DNA from: RGIG5612 sp017511185
Lineage (GTDB): Bacteria; Bacillota; Clostridia; Lachnospirales; Lachnospiraceae
NCBI GenBank assembly: GCA_017511185.1
Contig: JAFWLF010000104.1
Location: 1 to 64,000, forward strand
Length of the DNA: 64,000 bases
Direction: 5' to 3'
Shown here: positions 49,709-58,214 of the stretch, one piece after another
How the letters are laid out: each line of letters starts with the position of its first letter
Numbering within the stretch: the first letter of the stretch is position 1
Program-made: the position numbers and the translations under genes
Notes under the pieces: generated by a model
Told to the model about the DNA's origin: nothing
Databases searched by the model: none
The model's input: the letters and a program-made list of their open reading frames with translations, nothing else

Positions 49709-52700
49709 ATGCCGTTAACACCGTTTTTTACACCGGAACGAATATTTTTACTGTATTGCCTTGTCGGAGGCTTTATTATCGGACAGCTTCAGTTTTCGTT
49801 TTTCTTATCAAAACTGAAGAAAAAAGATCTCCGTCATCATGGTACTGGAGATTATGGCGCTACCAATGCGTTCCGTGTTCTTGGTGCTCCTTTCGGTATT
49901 CTGACATTTCTCCTTGATTTCGGTAAGACCGTACTTGCCATTTATATTGCGACCAAAGTTCTCCCGATGCATCCTGAACTGGCGATCGATTATCACGTTC
50001 TTGTTCTTTACACGGGGTTAGGTGTCGTTCTTGGTCATATCTTTCCTGTTTATCTGAAATTCAGAGGTGGAAAAGGTTTTTCCTGCACTCTTGCAACGTT
50101 CTTATGTCTGCAGGATATCAAACTGACCGGTATCGTGATCCTGGTATTCCTGATCATGTTCCTGATCTCCAGATATGTATCACTGTCATCCATGGTGACA
50201 GTATTCCTTGGTGCCATCAGTTTTATGTTCTTTATGCTGATGCGATGGACCTTTGTGGAAACGGACTGGATCTTTGACTGCCAGTGTGCTCTGGTCCTGT
50301 TATTTGTTTTCTGCCTGATCGGACATAGAGGCAATATTGTACGGCTTGTCTTTGGAGATGAGAGAAAGTTTTATTTCCGAAAGAAAAAACGGCTGGAAGC
50401 CCTGGAAGAAGACTATACCAATTTTGATAAATACTTTGATGAAGTCGAGGCGGAAGAGTCCGGTCTTGCATCGGTCGAAGCAGCTCTTTTAAGCGATGAA
50501 GCAGATCTGGATGCAGAAGGACTGGATGAGATGACTGAAGCTGCGGAAGAAGCCGCGGAAGAGGCGGAGGAAGCTGCAGAAGAAGTTGTTGAAGAAACAG
50601 CAGAAGAAACGATCGAAGCGGAAGCAGAAGCTGCCCAGGAGACCGCTGAAACGGCCGAAGAAGCAGATGAGACAGTTGAAGAAGCAGCTGAAACTGTTGA
50701 AGAAATAACAGAAGAGGCAGCGGAAACAGTTGAAGATGCAGTAGAAGAGACAGCTGAGACTACAGAAGAGGCAGTTGAAGAGATTACGGAATCTGCTGAA
50801 GAAATAACAGAAGAAGCAGTTGAAGAATCTGAGAATACTGTTGAGGAAACAGTTGAGGAAGTTTCGGAAGAAGTAACTGAAGAAATAGAAGAAACGGCAG
50901 AGGAGTCAGCTGTTGAAGAAACGGCAGAGGAGGCAGCTGTTGAAGAAACGGCAGAGGAAGCTGCAGAAGAAATTACTGAAGAAGTAACTGAAGCCGAGGA
51001 AGAAGCAGCTGAAGATATAACAGAATCTGCCGAGGAGATCAGTGAAACAGCTGAAGAGGCTGTAGAAGAGTCTGCTGAGGAAACAGCAGAAGCTGCAGAA
51101 GAAACAGAAGAAACTGTTGAAAAGGCTGCTGCAGCTGCAATTCCGTTAGCAGGTTTCTTTGGCAGAATTAAATCTCTGTTCCGTAAACCGGATGAAGCAG
51201 ATGAACTTAATACTGCAGAATCTATTGAACCTGTATCTGAAGAAATCCAGGAAACAGTGGAAGATACAGATGAGACGATTGAAGATCATCTGAAAACCAA
51301 GTTTAAAGACTTTGACATTACGAAAAAGATTGGTCTTTCCCTTGGAGGAGAAGAAGAAAATCCGGAAGATGTTACGCAGTCTGACAATATAGATGAATCT
51401 CCTGAAAATGAAACAGCTAATGTAGCTGCAGGAGGTGTGTTTGCGGCAGGCTTCTTTGGCCGGATGAAAGATAAACTGCAGAAAGCTATCCATCCGCAGG
51501 AAAATGAGATACCGGGATTCCTGTCAGATGACATAGATCACGCTGAAGAAGTGGTTAACGATGCCGTGGACGAGGCTGCAGAAGCAGTAGAAGAAGCAAC
51601 AGAAGCAACAGAGGAATTCCCTGATACTGTTGAGGATGCAGTAGAAGAGATTTCTGATGTCGTAGAAGAGGCGGCGAAAGAAACTGCTGAAGCTGTTGAA
51701 GAAACAGCCGTAGATGTAGAAGAAACAGCGGAAGAAATTACAGAGAATGTAGATGATACAGTAGAAGAAGCTGCAGAAGAAATTACGGAAACTGCTGAGG
51801 ATGCAGTAGAAGACGTTTCCGATGTCGTAGAAGAAGCGGCAGAAGATACGACTGAAATTGTAGAAGAAGCATCTGATACTGTGGAAGAAACGACTGAAGC
51901 TATTGAAGAAGTCACACAAGATACTGAAGCAGCGGCAGATGTCATAGAGGAAGCTCCGCAAGCTGCAGAAGAAGCTGCAGAGGTCACGGGAGGCGTAGTT
52001 TTACCTGGCTTCTTTGCAAGAATGAAAGCGAAAGTTCTCAGATCTGTGAACCTGGATGAGTGGAAGGAAGACGCGCAGGAAGCTTCTGAAGAAATAGAAA
52101 ATGCTGCAGATGAAGTTTTCGGCAATGAGGATACTACAAATGAGATTCAGGCTTTTGAAGGAGCAGAAGAAGCTGCTGAATCTGTAGAAGAATTTGATGA
52201 GAATCCTTCAGAAGAACTGATAGAAGAACCTGCAGAAGAGCCTGCTCAAGAAGTAATTGAAGAAGTGCCGGAAAAGGCTCCTTCGAAATTTGCCGGGTTC
52301 CTGAATAAAGTGAGATCGATCCTTCCAAATCAGGGCGAAGAACAACAGGAATCTTTTGAAGAAGAGCCAGCTGTCATTTCAGAAACTGCGGACGATGTCC
52401 TGGAAGCAGCAACGGAGCCAGCCCAGATGACAGAAGAAGAGGCTCAGCAGCTGGAAGAAGCCGGGGAAGAGTTTTTTGACTCAGTGACCGGGGATCTGGC
52501 CGAAACAGAAGAAGCAATCGATGATATTGCAGACGAACCTAAGGTTGGTTTCTTTGGCAAGATCCGTAACAAATTCCGTAATTTTGATATTTCCCAGAAA
52601 ATCGGCCTTTCTCTGAATACAGAAGAACAGGCAGAGCTGCAAGAAGATATAGAAGATTCTGCTACGGAGAAAGTTGAAGACCTTCAAGATACTTTAGAAG

Positions 52701-52975
52701 ACAAGATAGAAGATTTCAAAGAATCTGTAGAGGAAAAGGTTGATGACTTTAAAGATTCTGCCCAGGAAAAGGTCGAGGACTTTAAAGACTCCATCGAAGA
52801 TAAAGTAAATGAAGTCAAAGAGACTGTCGAAGAAAAAGCAGAAGATATTAAAGAAGATATAGAAATAAAAGAAGCCGAAACGAAGGCGGAGATCGAACTG
52901 CAGACAGAAAAAATCGCTCAGGATTTGAAAGAAGCGACGGAGGAAATCTCCGACGATCTCAAAAAAAAAATCTGA
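49709..52975 (+). CDS. plsY: Glycerol-3-phosphate acyltransferase PlsY with a giant acidic tail
   Basis: Residues 1-225 are a complete PlsY: a multi-helix membrane enzyme that acylates glycerol-3-phosphate from acyl-phosphate. Motifs are GTGDYGATNAFRVLG (from G45), FRGGKGF (from F118) and GHRGNI. Residues about 226-1088 are an Ala/Glu/Thr/Val tail, strongly acidic and mostly disordered or helical. It carries five basic-hydrophobic motifs of type GFFGR(I/M)K at about residues 481, 581, 767, 863 and 947, and two FDI-x-x-KIGLSL motifs (about 535 and 960). 11-residue amphipathic repeats cover about 997-1051. It ends at a ten-A run; a shifted frame adds 64 residues. gpsA, which supplies its substrate, follows. 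Confidence 0.9.
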   Translation: MPLTPFFTPERIFLLYCLVGGFIIGQLQFSFFLSKLKKKDLRHHGTGDYGATNAFRVLGAPFGILTFLLDFGKTVLAIYIATKVLPMHPELAIDYHVLVLYTGLGVVLGHIFPVYLKFRGGKGFSCTLATFLCLQDIKLTGIVILVFLIMFLISRYVSLSSMVTVFLGAISFMFFMLMRWTFVETDWIFDCQCALVLLFVFCLIGHRGNIVRLVFGDERKFYFRKKKRLEALEEDYTNFDKYFDEVEAEESGLASVEAALLSDEADLDAEGLDEMTEAAEEAAEEAEEAAEEVVEETAEETIEAEAEAAQETAETAEEADETVEEAAETVEEITEEAAETVEDAVEETAETTEEAVEEITESAEEITEEAVEESENTVEETVEEVSEEVTEEIEETAEESAVEETAEEAAVEETAEEAAEEITEEVTEAEEEAAEDITESAEEISETAEEAVEESAEETAEAAEETEETVEKAAAAAIPLAGFFGRIKSLFRKPDEADELNTAESIEPVSEEIQETVEDTDETIEDHLKTKFKDFDITKKIGLSLGGEEENPEDVTQSDNIDESPENETANVAAGGVFAAGFFGRMKDKLQKAIHPQENEIPGFLSDDIDHAEEVVNDAVDEAAEAVEEATEATEEFPDTVEDAVEEISDVVEEAAKETAEAVEETAVDVEETAEEITENVDDTVEEAAEEITETAEDAVEDVSDVVEEAAEDTTEIVEEASDTVEETTEAIEEVTQDTEAAADVIEEAPQAAEEAAEVTGGVVLPGFFARMKAKVLRSVNLDEWKEDAQEASEEIENAADEVFGNEDTTNEIQAFEGAEEAAESVEEFDENPSEELIEEPAEEPAQEVIEEVPEKAPSKFAGFLNKVRSILPNQGEEQQESFEEEPAVISETADDVLEAATEPAQMTEEEAQQLEEAGEEFFDSVTGDLAETEEAIDDIADEPKVGFFGKIRNKFRNFDISQKIGLSLNTEEQAELQEDIEDSATEKVEDLQDTLEDKIEDFKESVEEKVDDFKDSAQEKVEDFKDSIEDKVNEVKETVEEKAEDIKEDIEIKEAETKAEIELQTEKIAQDLKEATEEISDDLKKKI
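50500..52280 (+). repeat. Imperfect EETAEE-type acidic repeat region
   Basis: Degenerate heptad-like units rich in GAA/GCA/GTT codons (TAEEAVEE, DTVEEAAE). The DNA is repetitive in both strands and generates reverse ORFs rich in Ser, Phe and Cys that are not genes. Confidence 0.85.
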
Positions 52976-53165
52976 CGATTTTGTAGATAACACTGTTGTT
53001 CCGATCAAAAAACGGAAACTGGGCAGAGAAGCCAGAAGAGCAGTTGCTTCTGTGACATTCCGGCAAAAGACATCGGATCTTAAATTTGGCGCGAAGGTAC
53101 AATTCGCCAAATGGAAAGCAGCGGCAGAATTGACCGCAGATCAATTAAAGAAAAAACAGAGGTAA
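52961..53165 (+). other. A10 run and 64-codon continuation of the plsY frame
   Basis: Ten A at 52961-52970 precede the annotated stop. Skipping one base opens a 64-codon frame ending at 53165, seven bases before gpsA, with a basic, protein-like composition (PIKKRKLGREARRAV and KFGAKVQFAKWKAAAEL). It has no start codon or ribosome site of its own, so it is best read as the natural C-terminus reached by slippage or with a corrected A-count. Confidence 0.7.
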
Positions 53166-53171
53166 AAGGAC

Positions 53172-54161
53172 ATGGCGCGAATTGCTGTTCTGGGAGCAGG
53201 CAGCTGGGCTTTAGGCATCAGTCTTCTGCTTCACGATAATGGACATGAGGTCACTATCTGGAGCGCACTTCAAGAAGAACTGGAGCAGATCGATCAGCAT
53301 CATGAAAACCCGAAATATCTTCCGGGAATCAGGATTCCTGCAGATATCCATACGGAACCGGATATCGCAAAAGCTGTTTCCGGGAAAGATGTCATTGTTC
53401 TTGCCGTAGCATCCAAGTATATTCGTAATACTGCGAAACTTTTGAACGGACTGATTCCTGACGGACAGATATTAGTGAATCTGGCTAAAGGAATCGAGTC
53501 CGATTCTTTATCTCCTTTATCCGAGGTGATCCGGGAAGAAGTCCCGAACGCCAATATCTGTGTCCTTTCCGGACCGAGTCATGCAGAAGAAGTTGCTTTC
53601 AAATTGCCGACACTGGTTACGATTGCCGGTAATGATATGGAGACAGCCAAATATCTGCAGTCTATCTTTGCAAGTCCTGTCTTCCGTGTATATACCAGTG
53701 ATGATGTTATGGGTATAGAGATTGGCGGGGCATTAAAGAACGTGATTGCGCTTGCTGCAGGTATGGCAGATGGACTTGGCTATGGGGACAATATCAAGGC
53801 AGCGCTGATCACACGCGGTATTCGTGAGATTTCCAGGCTGGCCACCTGTATGGGAGCAAAAATGCAGACATTGTATGGTCTTTCCGGTATGGGAGACCTG
53901 ATCGTTACTTGTGCATCCATGCACAGCCGAAACCGACGGGCAGGTATTCTGATCGGTCAGGGAAAAACAATGGAAGAAGCGGTAGAAGAAGTTCACATGG
54001 TCGTAGAAGGTATCGTTTCCGCAAAGGCTGCATTGCAGCTTGCTGAGAAGTATCAGGTGGAAATGCCGATCGTTGCGCAGGTCAACCGTGTTCTTTTTGA
54101 CCATTTACCTGTTCGTGAAGCTGTTGATAATCTGATGATGAGAGATCTGATCGCAGAATGA
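53172..54161 (+). CDS. gpsA: NAD(P)H-dependent glycerol-3-phosphate dehydrogenase
   Basis: Reduces dihydroxyacetone phosphate to sn-glycerol-3-phosphate, the substrate of PlsY encoded just upstream. The 329-residue protein has VLGAGSWALG for the dinucleotide, LAKGIE, VLSGPSHAEEV, the catalytic Lys in GALKNVIALAAG and MGDLIVTC. Start and stop are typical; the end overlaps the next start (ATGA). Confidence 0.97.
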   Translation: MARIAVLGAGSWALGISLLLHDNGHEVTIWSALQEELEQIDQHHENPKYLPGIRIPADIHTEPDIAKAVSGKDVIVLAVASKYIRNTAKLLNGLIPDGQILVNLAKGIESDSLSPLSEVIREEVPNANICVLSGPSHAEEVAFKLPTLVTIAGNDMETAKYLQSIFASPVFRVYTSDDVMGIEIGGALKNVIALAAGMADGLGYGDNIKAALITRGIREISRLATCMGAKMQTLYGLSGMGDLIVTCASMHSRNRRAGILIGQGKTMEEAVEEVHMVVEGIVSAKAALQLAEKYQVEMPIVAQVNRVLFDHLPVREAVDNLMMRDLIAE

Positions 54162-55657
54162 TAAATAAAGAGACATTTACAATTGATCAAATAACCTGGA
54201 ATGACCTGGATCTGACAGAGATATACAATCGTATGAATATCTCTCATTCGTCTGTCGGGGCAGAAGTCTTAAAGCATACGCTGCAGGAACTGGTATTTGA
54301 TGAGTCTGTTTTGCAGGAACGGCATCAAAAAGCAGTAATATTACAGGAAAATTCATCTCTTACAAATAGATTAAATAAAATCTTTACCAACCTCGGAAAG
54401 ACCAAAAAGGTTTCTTTTCTGGATTATATTTTCAAATTAAATGAGATCAAACCGGAAAGCAATGCAAAGCATTTTGTACTGATCGTGCTGCTTTTGATCA
54501 GCATTGCTCTGATTTTTATAAAACCGGTTATTGGCATTATTGCATTGGTCGTCATGATCGCCGTCAATATTGCCCTTTATTTCCGCTTTAAGGCACCAAT
54601 TGAACCTTATTTCAACTGCATCAAGTATTTGGCTTCTATGGTCATTGCAGGAGATAAGGCCAAAGACGTTCTGAAAGGTGCAGGGGATGTTTTTGCTGCT
54701 GACAGAGAGGAATTAGAAAGGCTGGTCAAAACATTTGCCCAGATCCGTCGAGGGAGCTTTCTGATCACTAATTCTGTTTCCGGTTCACTGGTGGATGTTA
54801 TTATGGATTACATCCGAATGCTGTTCCATGTAGACCTGATCAAATTCCACTCTATGCATAAATTCTGCTCACAGCATGCAGAGGATATCCGGGCTTTGTA
54901 TAATATACTGGGCGGGATCGAAACCTGCATATGTATTGCACATTTTCGTGAAGAACATCCTGCATATTGCCTCCCAGTCTTTCATAAGGACGCATCTTCC
55001 TTACTTACATTAAAAACGGAAAATGCTTATCATCCGCTGGTGAAAGATCCGGTCAAAAACAGCATTACCGCTGATCGTTCTGTTCTTTTGACAGGAAGCA
55101 ATGCGTCTGGTAAATCTACTTTCCTTAAAATGATCGCGATCAACCAGATCTTTGCCCAGACGATCTGTACCGTTCTGGCTGATTCTTTTGAAACTTCATT
55201 TTTCCGTGTTTATTCTTCTATGGCGCTTTCGGATAATATTCTTGGAGAGGAAAGCTACTTTGTGGTGGAGATCAAATCCATGAAGCGTATTTTCGATGCA
55301 TTGTCAAAAGAAAGCCCTGTTATGGTTTTTGTGGATGAAGTCCTTCGCGGAACCAATACGCAGGAGCGGATCGCGGCATCGACTCAGATCCTGCGGAAAT
55401 TAAGTACAGAAAACGCACTTTGTTTTGCTGCGACTCATGACATCGAACTTACGCAGCTCCTGGAAGATGTTATGGATAATTATCATTTTTCAGAACAGAT
55501 CCAGGAAGATACCGGAAGCATTTCTTTTGATTATCAGCTGAAAAAAGGCAGAGCAGACAGCCGAAATGCCATCCTTCTTTTAAAAGCCTACGGATTCCCG
55601 CAGGATGTTGTGAGCGATGCCTTTTCTATGACTGAAAACACCTCAGAAAATTTCTAA
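54158..55657 (+). CDS. Membrane-spanning MutS-like ATPase
   Basis: A 499-residue protein with an N-terminal helical part, two adjacent membrane helices at about residues 108-146, a lever-type region and a C-terminal MutS ATPase: Walker A TGSNASGKSTF, Walker B MVFVDEVLRGTNTQER and ATHDIEL. It lacks the mismatch-recognition and Smr domains of MutS1/MutS2. Membrane-bound MutS homologues of this kind are widespread in Firmicutes and Bacteroidetes but have no established role. Coupled to gpsA. Confidence 0.85.
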   Translation: MINKETFTIDQITWNDLDLTEIYNRMNISHSSVGAEVLKHTLQELVFDESVLQERHQKAVILQENSSLTNRLNKIFTNLGKTKKVSFLDYIFKLNEIKPESNAKHFVLIVLLLISIALIFIKPVIGIIALVVMIAVNIALYFRFKAPIEPYFNCIKYLASMVIAGDKAKDVLKGAGDVFAADREELERLVKTFAQIRRGSFLITNSVSGSLVDVIMDYIRMLFHVDLIKFHSMHKFCSQHAEDIRALYNILGGIETCICIAHFREEHPAYCLPVFHKDASSLLTLKTENAYHPLVKDPVKNSITADRSVLLTGSNASGKSTFLKMIAINQIFAQTICTVLADSFETSFFRVYSSMALSDNILGEESYFVVEIKSMKRIFDALSKESPVMVFVDEVLRGTNTQERIAASTQILRKLSTENALCFAATHDIELTQLLEDVMDNYHFSEQIQEDTGSISFDYQLKKGRADSRNAILLLKAYGFPQDVVSDAFSMTENTSENF

Positions 55658-55687
55658 AAAAAGTAATAGAATTCATAGGAAATCCCT

Positions 55688-55715
55688 TTGAAAAAAAGAT
55701 AGAGTAGGATATAAT
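55688..55715 (+). promoter_or_regulatory. Promoter of the formate dehydrogenase operon
   Basis: TTGAAA (55688-55693), 16-bp spacer, TATAAT (55710-55715), leader of about 76 nt. The leader holds imperfect TTGT...ACAA elements, but none matches the 7-4-7 Rex site. Confidence 0.65.
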
Positions 55716-55797
55716 AACTTTGTATGTAAATCAGTACAATGTCTTATTGTGCTTATGTAACGTGTAACTATTTTTTAAACTAAGTGAGGACAAAGAA

Positions 55798-56298
55798 ATG
55801 GCAAAAGCGAAAACAACAGTAGCGTTCCAGGGAACCTTGGAACAGGAAAAAGCTTTGCAGGAAGTGATCGATGCTCACAAAGGTCAGGCTGGAGCCCTTA
55901 TGCCGGTATTACAGGCAGCACAGGGTATCTACGGATATCTTCCGGTAGAAGTCCAGGAAAAGATCGCAGCAGCGCTTCATCTTTCCGTTGCAGAAGTCTA
56001 CGGTGTTGTCACCTTCTATTCGCAGTTCTCTCTGAATCCAAAAGGCAAATACAGCGTTTCCGTTTGCCTGGGAACAGCCTGCTATGTTAAGGGATCTGAT
56101 AAGATCCTTGAGGCAGTGGAAAGCAAGCTTGGGATCAAGAGCGGCGAATGTACTTCTGATGCAAAGTTTTCAGTGGATGTAACCAGATGTTTAGGTGCTT
56201 GTGGTCTTGCCCCTGTCATGACAGTGAATGAAGATGTTTACGGCAAAGCAGAACCTAAGAAAGTAGCGGAGATCATTGACCGCTATATGAACGATTAG
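55798..56298 (+). CDS. NuoE/HndA-like 2Fe-2S subunit
   Basis: A 166-residue thioredoxin-fold ferredoxin subunit with the 2Fe-2S ligands in CLGTACYVKG (C-x4-C) and CLGACG (C-x3-C). It passes electrons between NAD-site flavin and iron-sulfur centres in NAD-linked hydrogenase or formate dehydrogenase complexes. First gene of a three-gene operon; the ribosome site is gtgagg. Confidence 0.93.
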   Translation: MAKAKTTVAFQGTLEQEKALQEVIDAHKGQAGALMPVLQAAQGIYGYLPVEVQEKIAAALHLSVAEVYGVVTFYSQFSLNPKGKYSVSVCLGTACYVKGSDKILEAVESKLGIKSGECTSDAKFSVDVTRCLGACGLAPVMTVNEDVYGKAEPKKVAEIIDRYMND

Positions 56299-56307
56299 GA
56301 GGGTGCC

Positions 56308-58203
56308 ATGACAATAGAACAATTAAATCAGATCAAAGATAAGTATCATGAACTCGTTATGGTCCGGAAGATCGTCAAAGAAGAAGGCGAAAAACTGGCA
56401 AAGAATACCGGATACCGCAAACAGGTCCTGATCTGTGGTGGTACTGGATGTACTTCTTCCGGTTCCAAAGTCATTATTGAAGCATTGGAAGCTGAATTAG
56501 AGAAGAAAGGACTGAAAGACGTACTTGTTGTCAAGACAGGCTGCTTCGGTCTTTGTGCACTTGGCCCGATCATGATCGTTTATCCGGAAGGAACATTCTA
56601 TTCGATGATGACTCCGGAACACGTTGTAACGGTATGTGACAAGCATCTTGTAGAAGGTGGAGAACCGGTTAAAGAGCTTCTTTACAAAGATTCCGTCTTA
56701 GAAGATGGAACTATTCTTCCGTTAAATGAAACACCATTCTATAAAAAACAAAAGAGAGTTGCACTTCGTAACTGCGGTGTCATCGCTCCGGAAATCATCG
56801 ACGAAGCAATTGCTTTAGATGCTTACCAGGCTCTTTATAAATGTTTGACAGAAATGACCCCGGATGAGGTTATTGATGTCATGATCGCTTCCGGCCTTCG
56901 TGGAAGAGGCGGTGCAGGATTCCCAACAGGAACCAAATGGAAATTTGCATGCTCCAGAAGAGGGGAAGTTAAGAAATATGTCTGCTGTAATGCAGATGAA
57001 GGCGACCCTGGCGCATTCATGGACCGTTCCATTCTGGAAGGAGATCCGCATGTAGTATTAGAGGCAATGGCTATTGCAGGATATGCAATTGGCTCAGATC
57101 AGGGATATATCTATGTACGTGCAGAGTATCCGATCGCTGTTCAGCGTCTGACCATTGCTATTAATCAGGCCAGAGAATATGGTCTGTTAGGCAAAAATAT
57201 TTTCGGAACTGATTTCAGCTTCGATATTGAACTTCGTCTCGGATCCGGCGCATTTGTATGCGGCGAGGAGACAGCTCTGATGACTTCTATCGAAGGTCAT
57301 CGTGGCGAGCCTAGACCACGTCCGCCATTCCCGGCAGTCAAAGGTCTTTTCGGTCAGCCAACAATTTTAAATAACGTTGAAACCTGGGCAAACATCCCGC
57401 AGATCATTATGAATGGTGCAGATTGGTTTGCTTCCATGGGAACAGAAAAATCCAAAGGAACCAAGGTCTTCGCACTCGGCGGCAAGATCAACAACACGGG
57501 TCTTGTGGAAGTTGAGATGGGAACCACCCTGCGTGAGATCGTCGAAGAAATCGGCGGCGGTGTTCCAAATGGCAAGAAATTCAAAGCAGCTCAGACCGGC
57601 GGTCCTTCCGGCGGATGTATCTCTGCAGCAGATCTGGATGTCCCGATCGATTACGATAACCTGATCGCTATCGGTTCCATGATGGGATCCGGCGGTCTGA
57701 TCGTTATGGATGAAGATAACTGTATGGTGGATATCGCCAAGTTCTTCCTGAACTTCACCGTTGATGAGTCCTGCGGTAAATGTACGGCATGCCGTATTGG
57801 TACCAAGAGACTCTATGAGATCCTTGAAAAGATCACAGCCGGAGAAGCATCCATGAAAGATCTGGATCAGATGGAGTACTTATGTGAGAATATCAAAAAG
57901 AATTCTCTCTGTGCTCTCGGCCAGACAGCTCCGAACCCTGTCGTTTCCACCTTCAAGTGCTTCAAAGACGAATACCTGGCACATGTTCAGGATAAGAAAT
58001 GTCCGGCTGGTATCTGTAAGGCACTCTTAGAGTTCTGGATCGATCCGGAGAAATGTAAAGGATGTACGCTCTGCGCTAAGAATTGCCCTGTTAATGCAAT
58101 CACAGGCAAAGTTAAAGAGCCACATGTCATTGATAATAACTTATGTATCGGCTGCGGAACCTGTCTTACAAACTGTAAGTTTGGCGCAGTAACCAAACGA
58201 TAG
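56308..58203 (+). CDS. NuoF/HndC-like NADH-binding flavoprotein subunit
   Basis: A 631-residue subunit. Domains in order: an N-terminal 2Fe-2S thioredoxin-like domain (CGGTGCTSSG and CFGLCALGP), an FMN/NADH domain (GLRGRGGAGFPTGTKW and CNADEGDPGAF), an SLBB domain, and a 4Fe-4S site (SCGKCTACRIGT). Two C-terminal ferredoxin clusters follow (CKGCTLCAKNCP, CIGCGTCLTNC). This is the NAD module of bifurcating [FeFe] hydrogenases and formate dehydrogenases. Confidence 0.94.
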   Translation: MTIEQLNQIKDKYHELVMVRKIVKEEGEKLAKNTGYRKQVLICGGTGCTSSGSKVIIEALEAELEKKGLKDVLVVKTGCFGLCALGPIMIVYPEGTFYSMMTPEHVVTVCDKHLVEGGEPVKELLYKDSVLEDGTILPLNETPFYKKQKRVALRNCGVIAPEIIDEAIALDAYQALYKCLTEMTPDEVIDVMIASGLRGRGGAGFPTGTKWKFACSRRGEVKKYVCCNADEGDPGAFMDRSILEGDPHVVLEAMAIAGYAIGSDQGYIYVRAEYPIAVQRLTIAINQAREYGLLGKNIFGTDFSFDIELRLGSGAFVCGEETALMTSIEGHRGEPRPRPPFPAVKGLFGQPTILNNVETWANIPQIIMNGADWFASMGTEKSKGTKVFALGGKINNTGLVEVEMGTTLREIVEEIGGGVPNGKKFKAAQTGGPSGGCISAADLDVPIDYDNLIAIGSMMGSGGLIVMDEDNCMVDIAKFFLNFTVDESCGKCTACRIGTKRLYEILEKITAGEASMKDLDQMEYLCENIKKNSLCALGQTAPNPVVSTFKCFKDEYLAHVQDKKCPAGICKALLEFWIDPEKCKGCTLCAKNCPVNAITGKVKEPHVIDNNLCIGCGTCLTNCKFGAVTKR

Positions 58204-58214
58204 GAGGTGCCAAG

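Noticed and set aside
51146..52125. Reverse-strand ORFs opposite the acidic PlsY tail
   Set aside because: Shadows of the Glu/Ala repeats, rich in Ser, Phe and Cys.
55716..55797. Rex operator in the formate dehydrogenase leader
   Set aside because: TTGT...ACAA elements exist but spacing (20 bp total) and half-sites do not fit the 7-4-7 Rex site seen upstream of rex.
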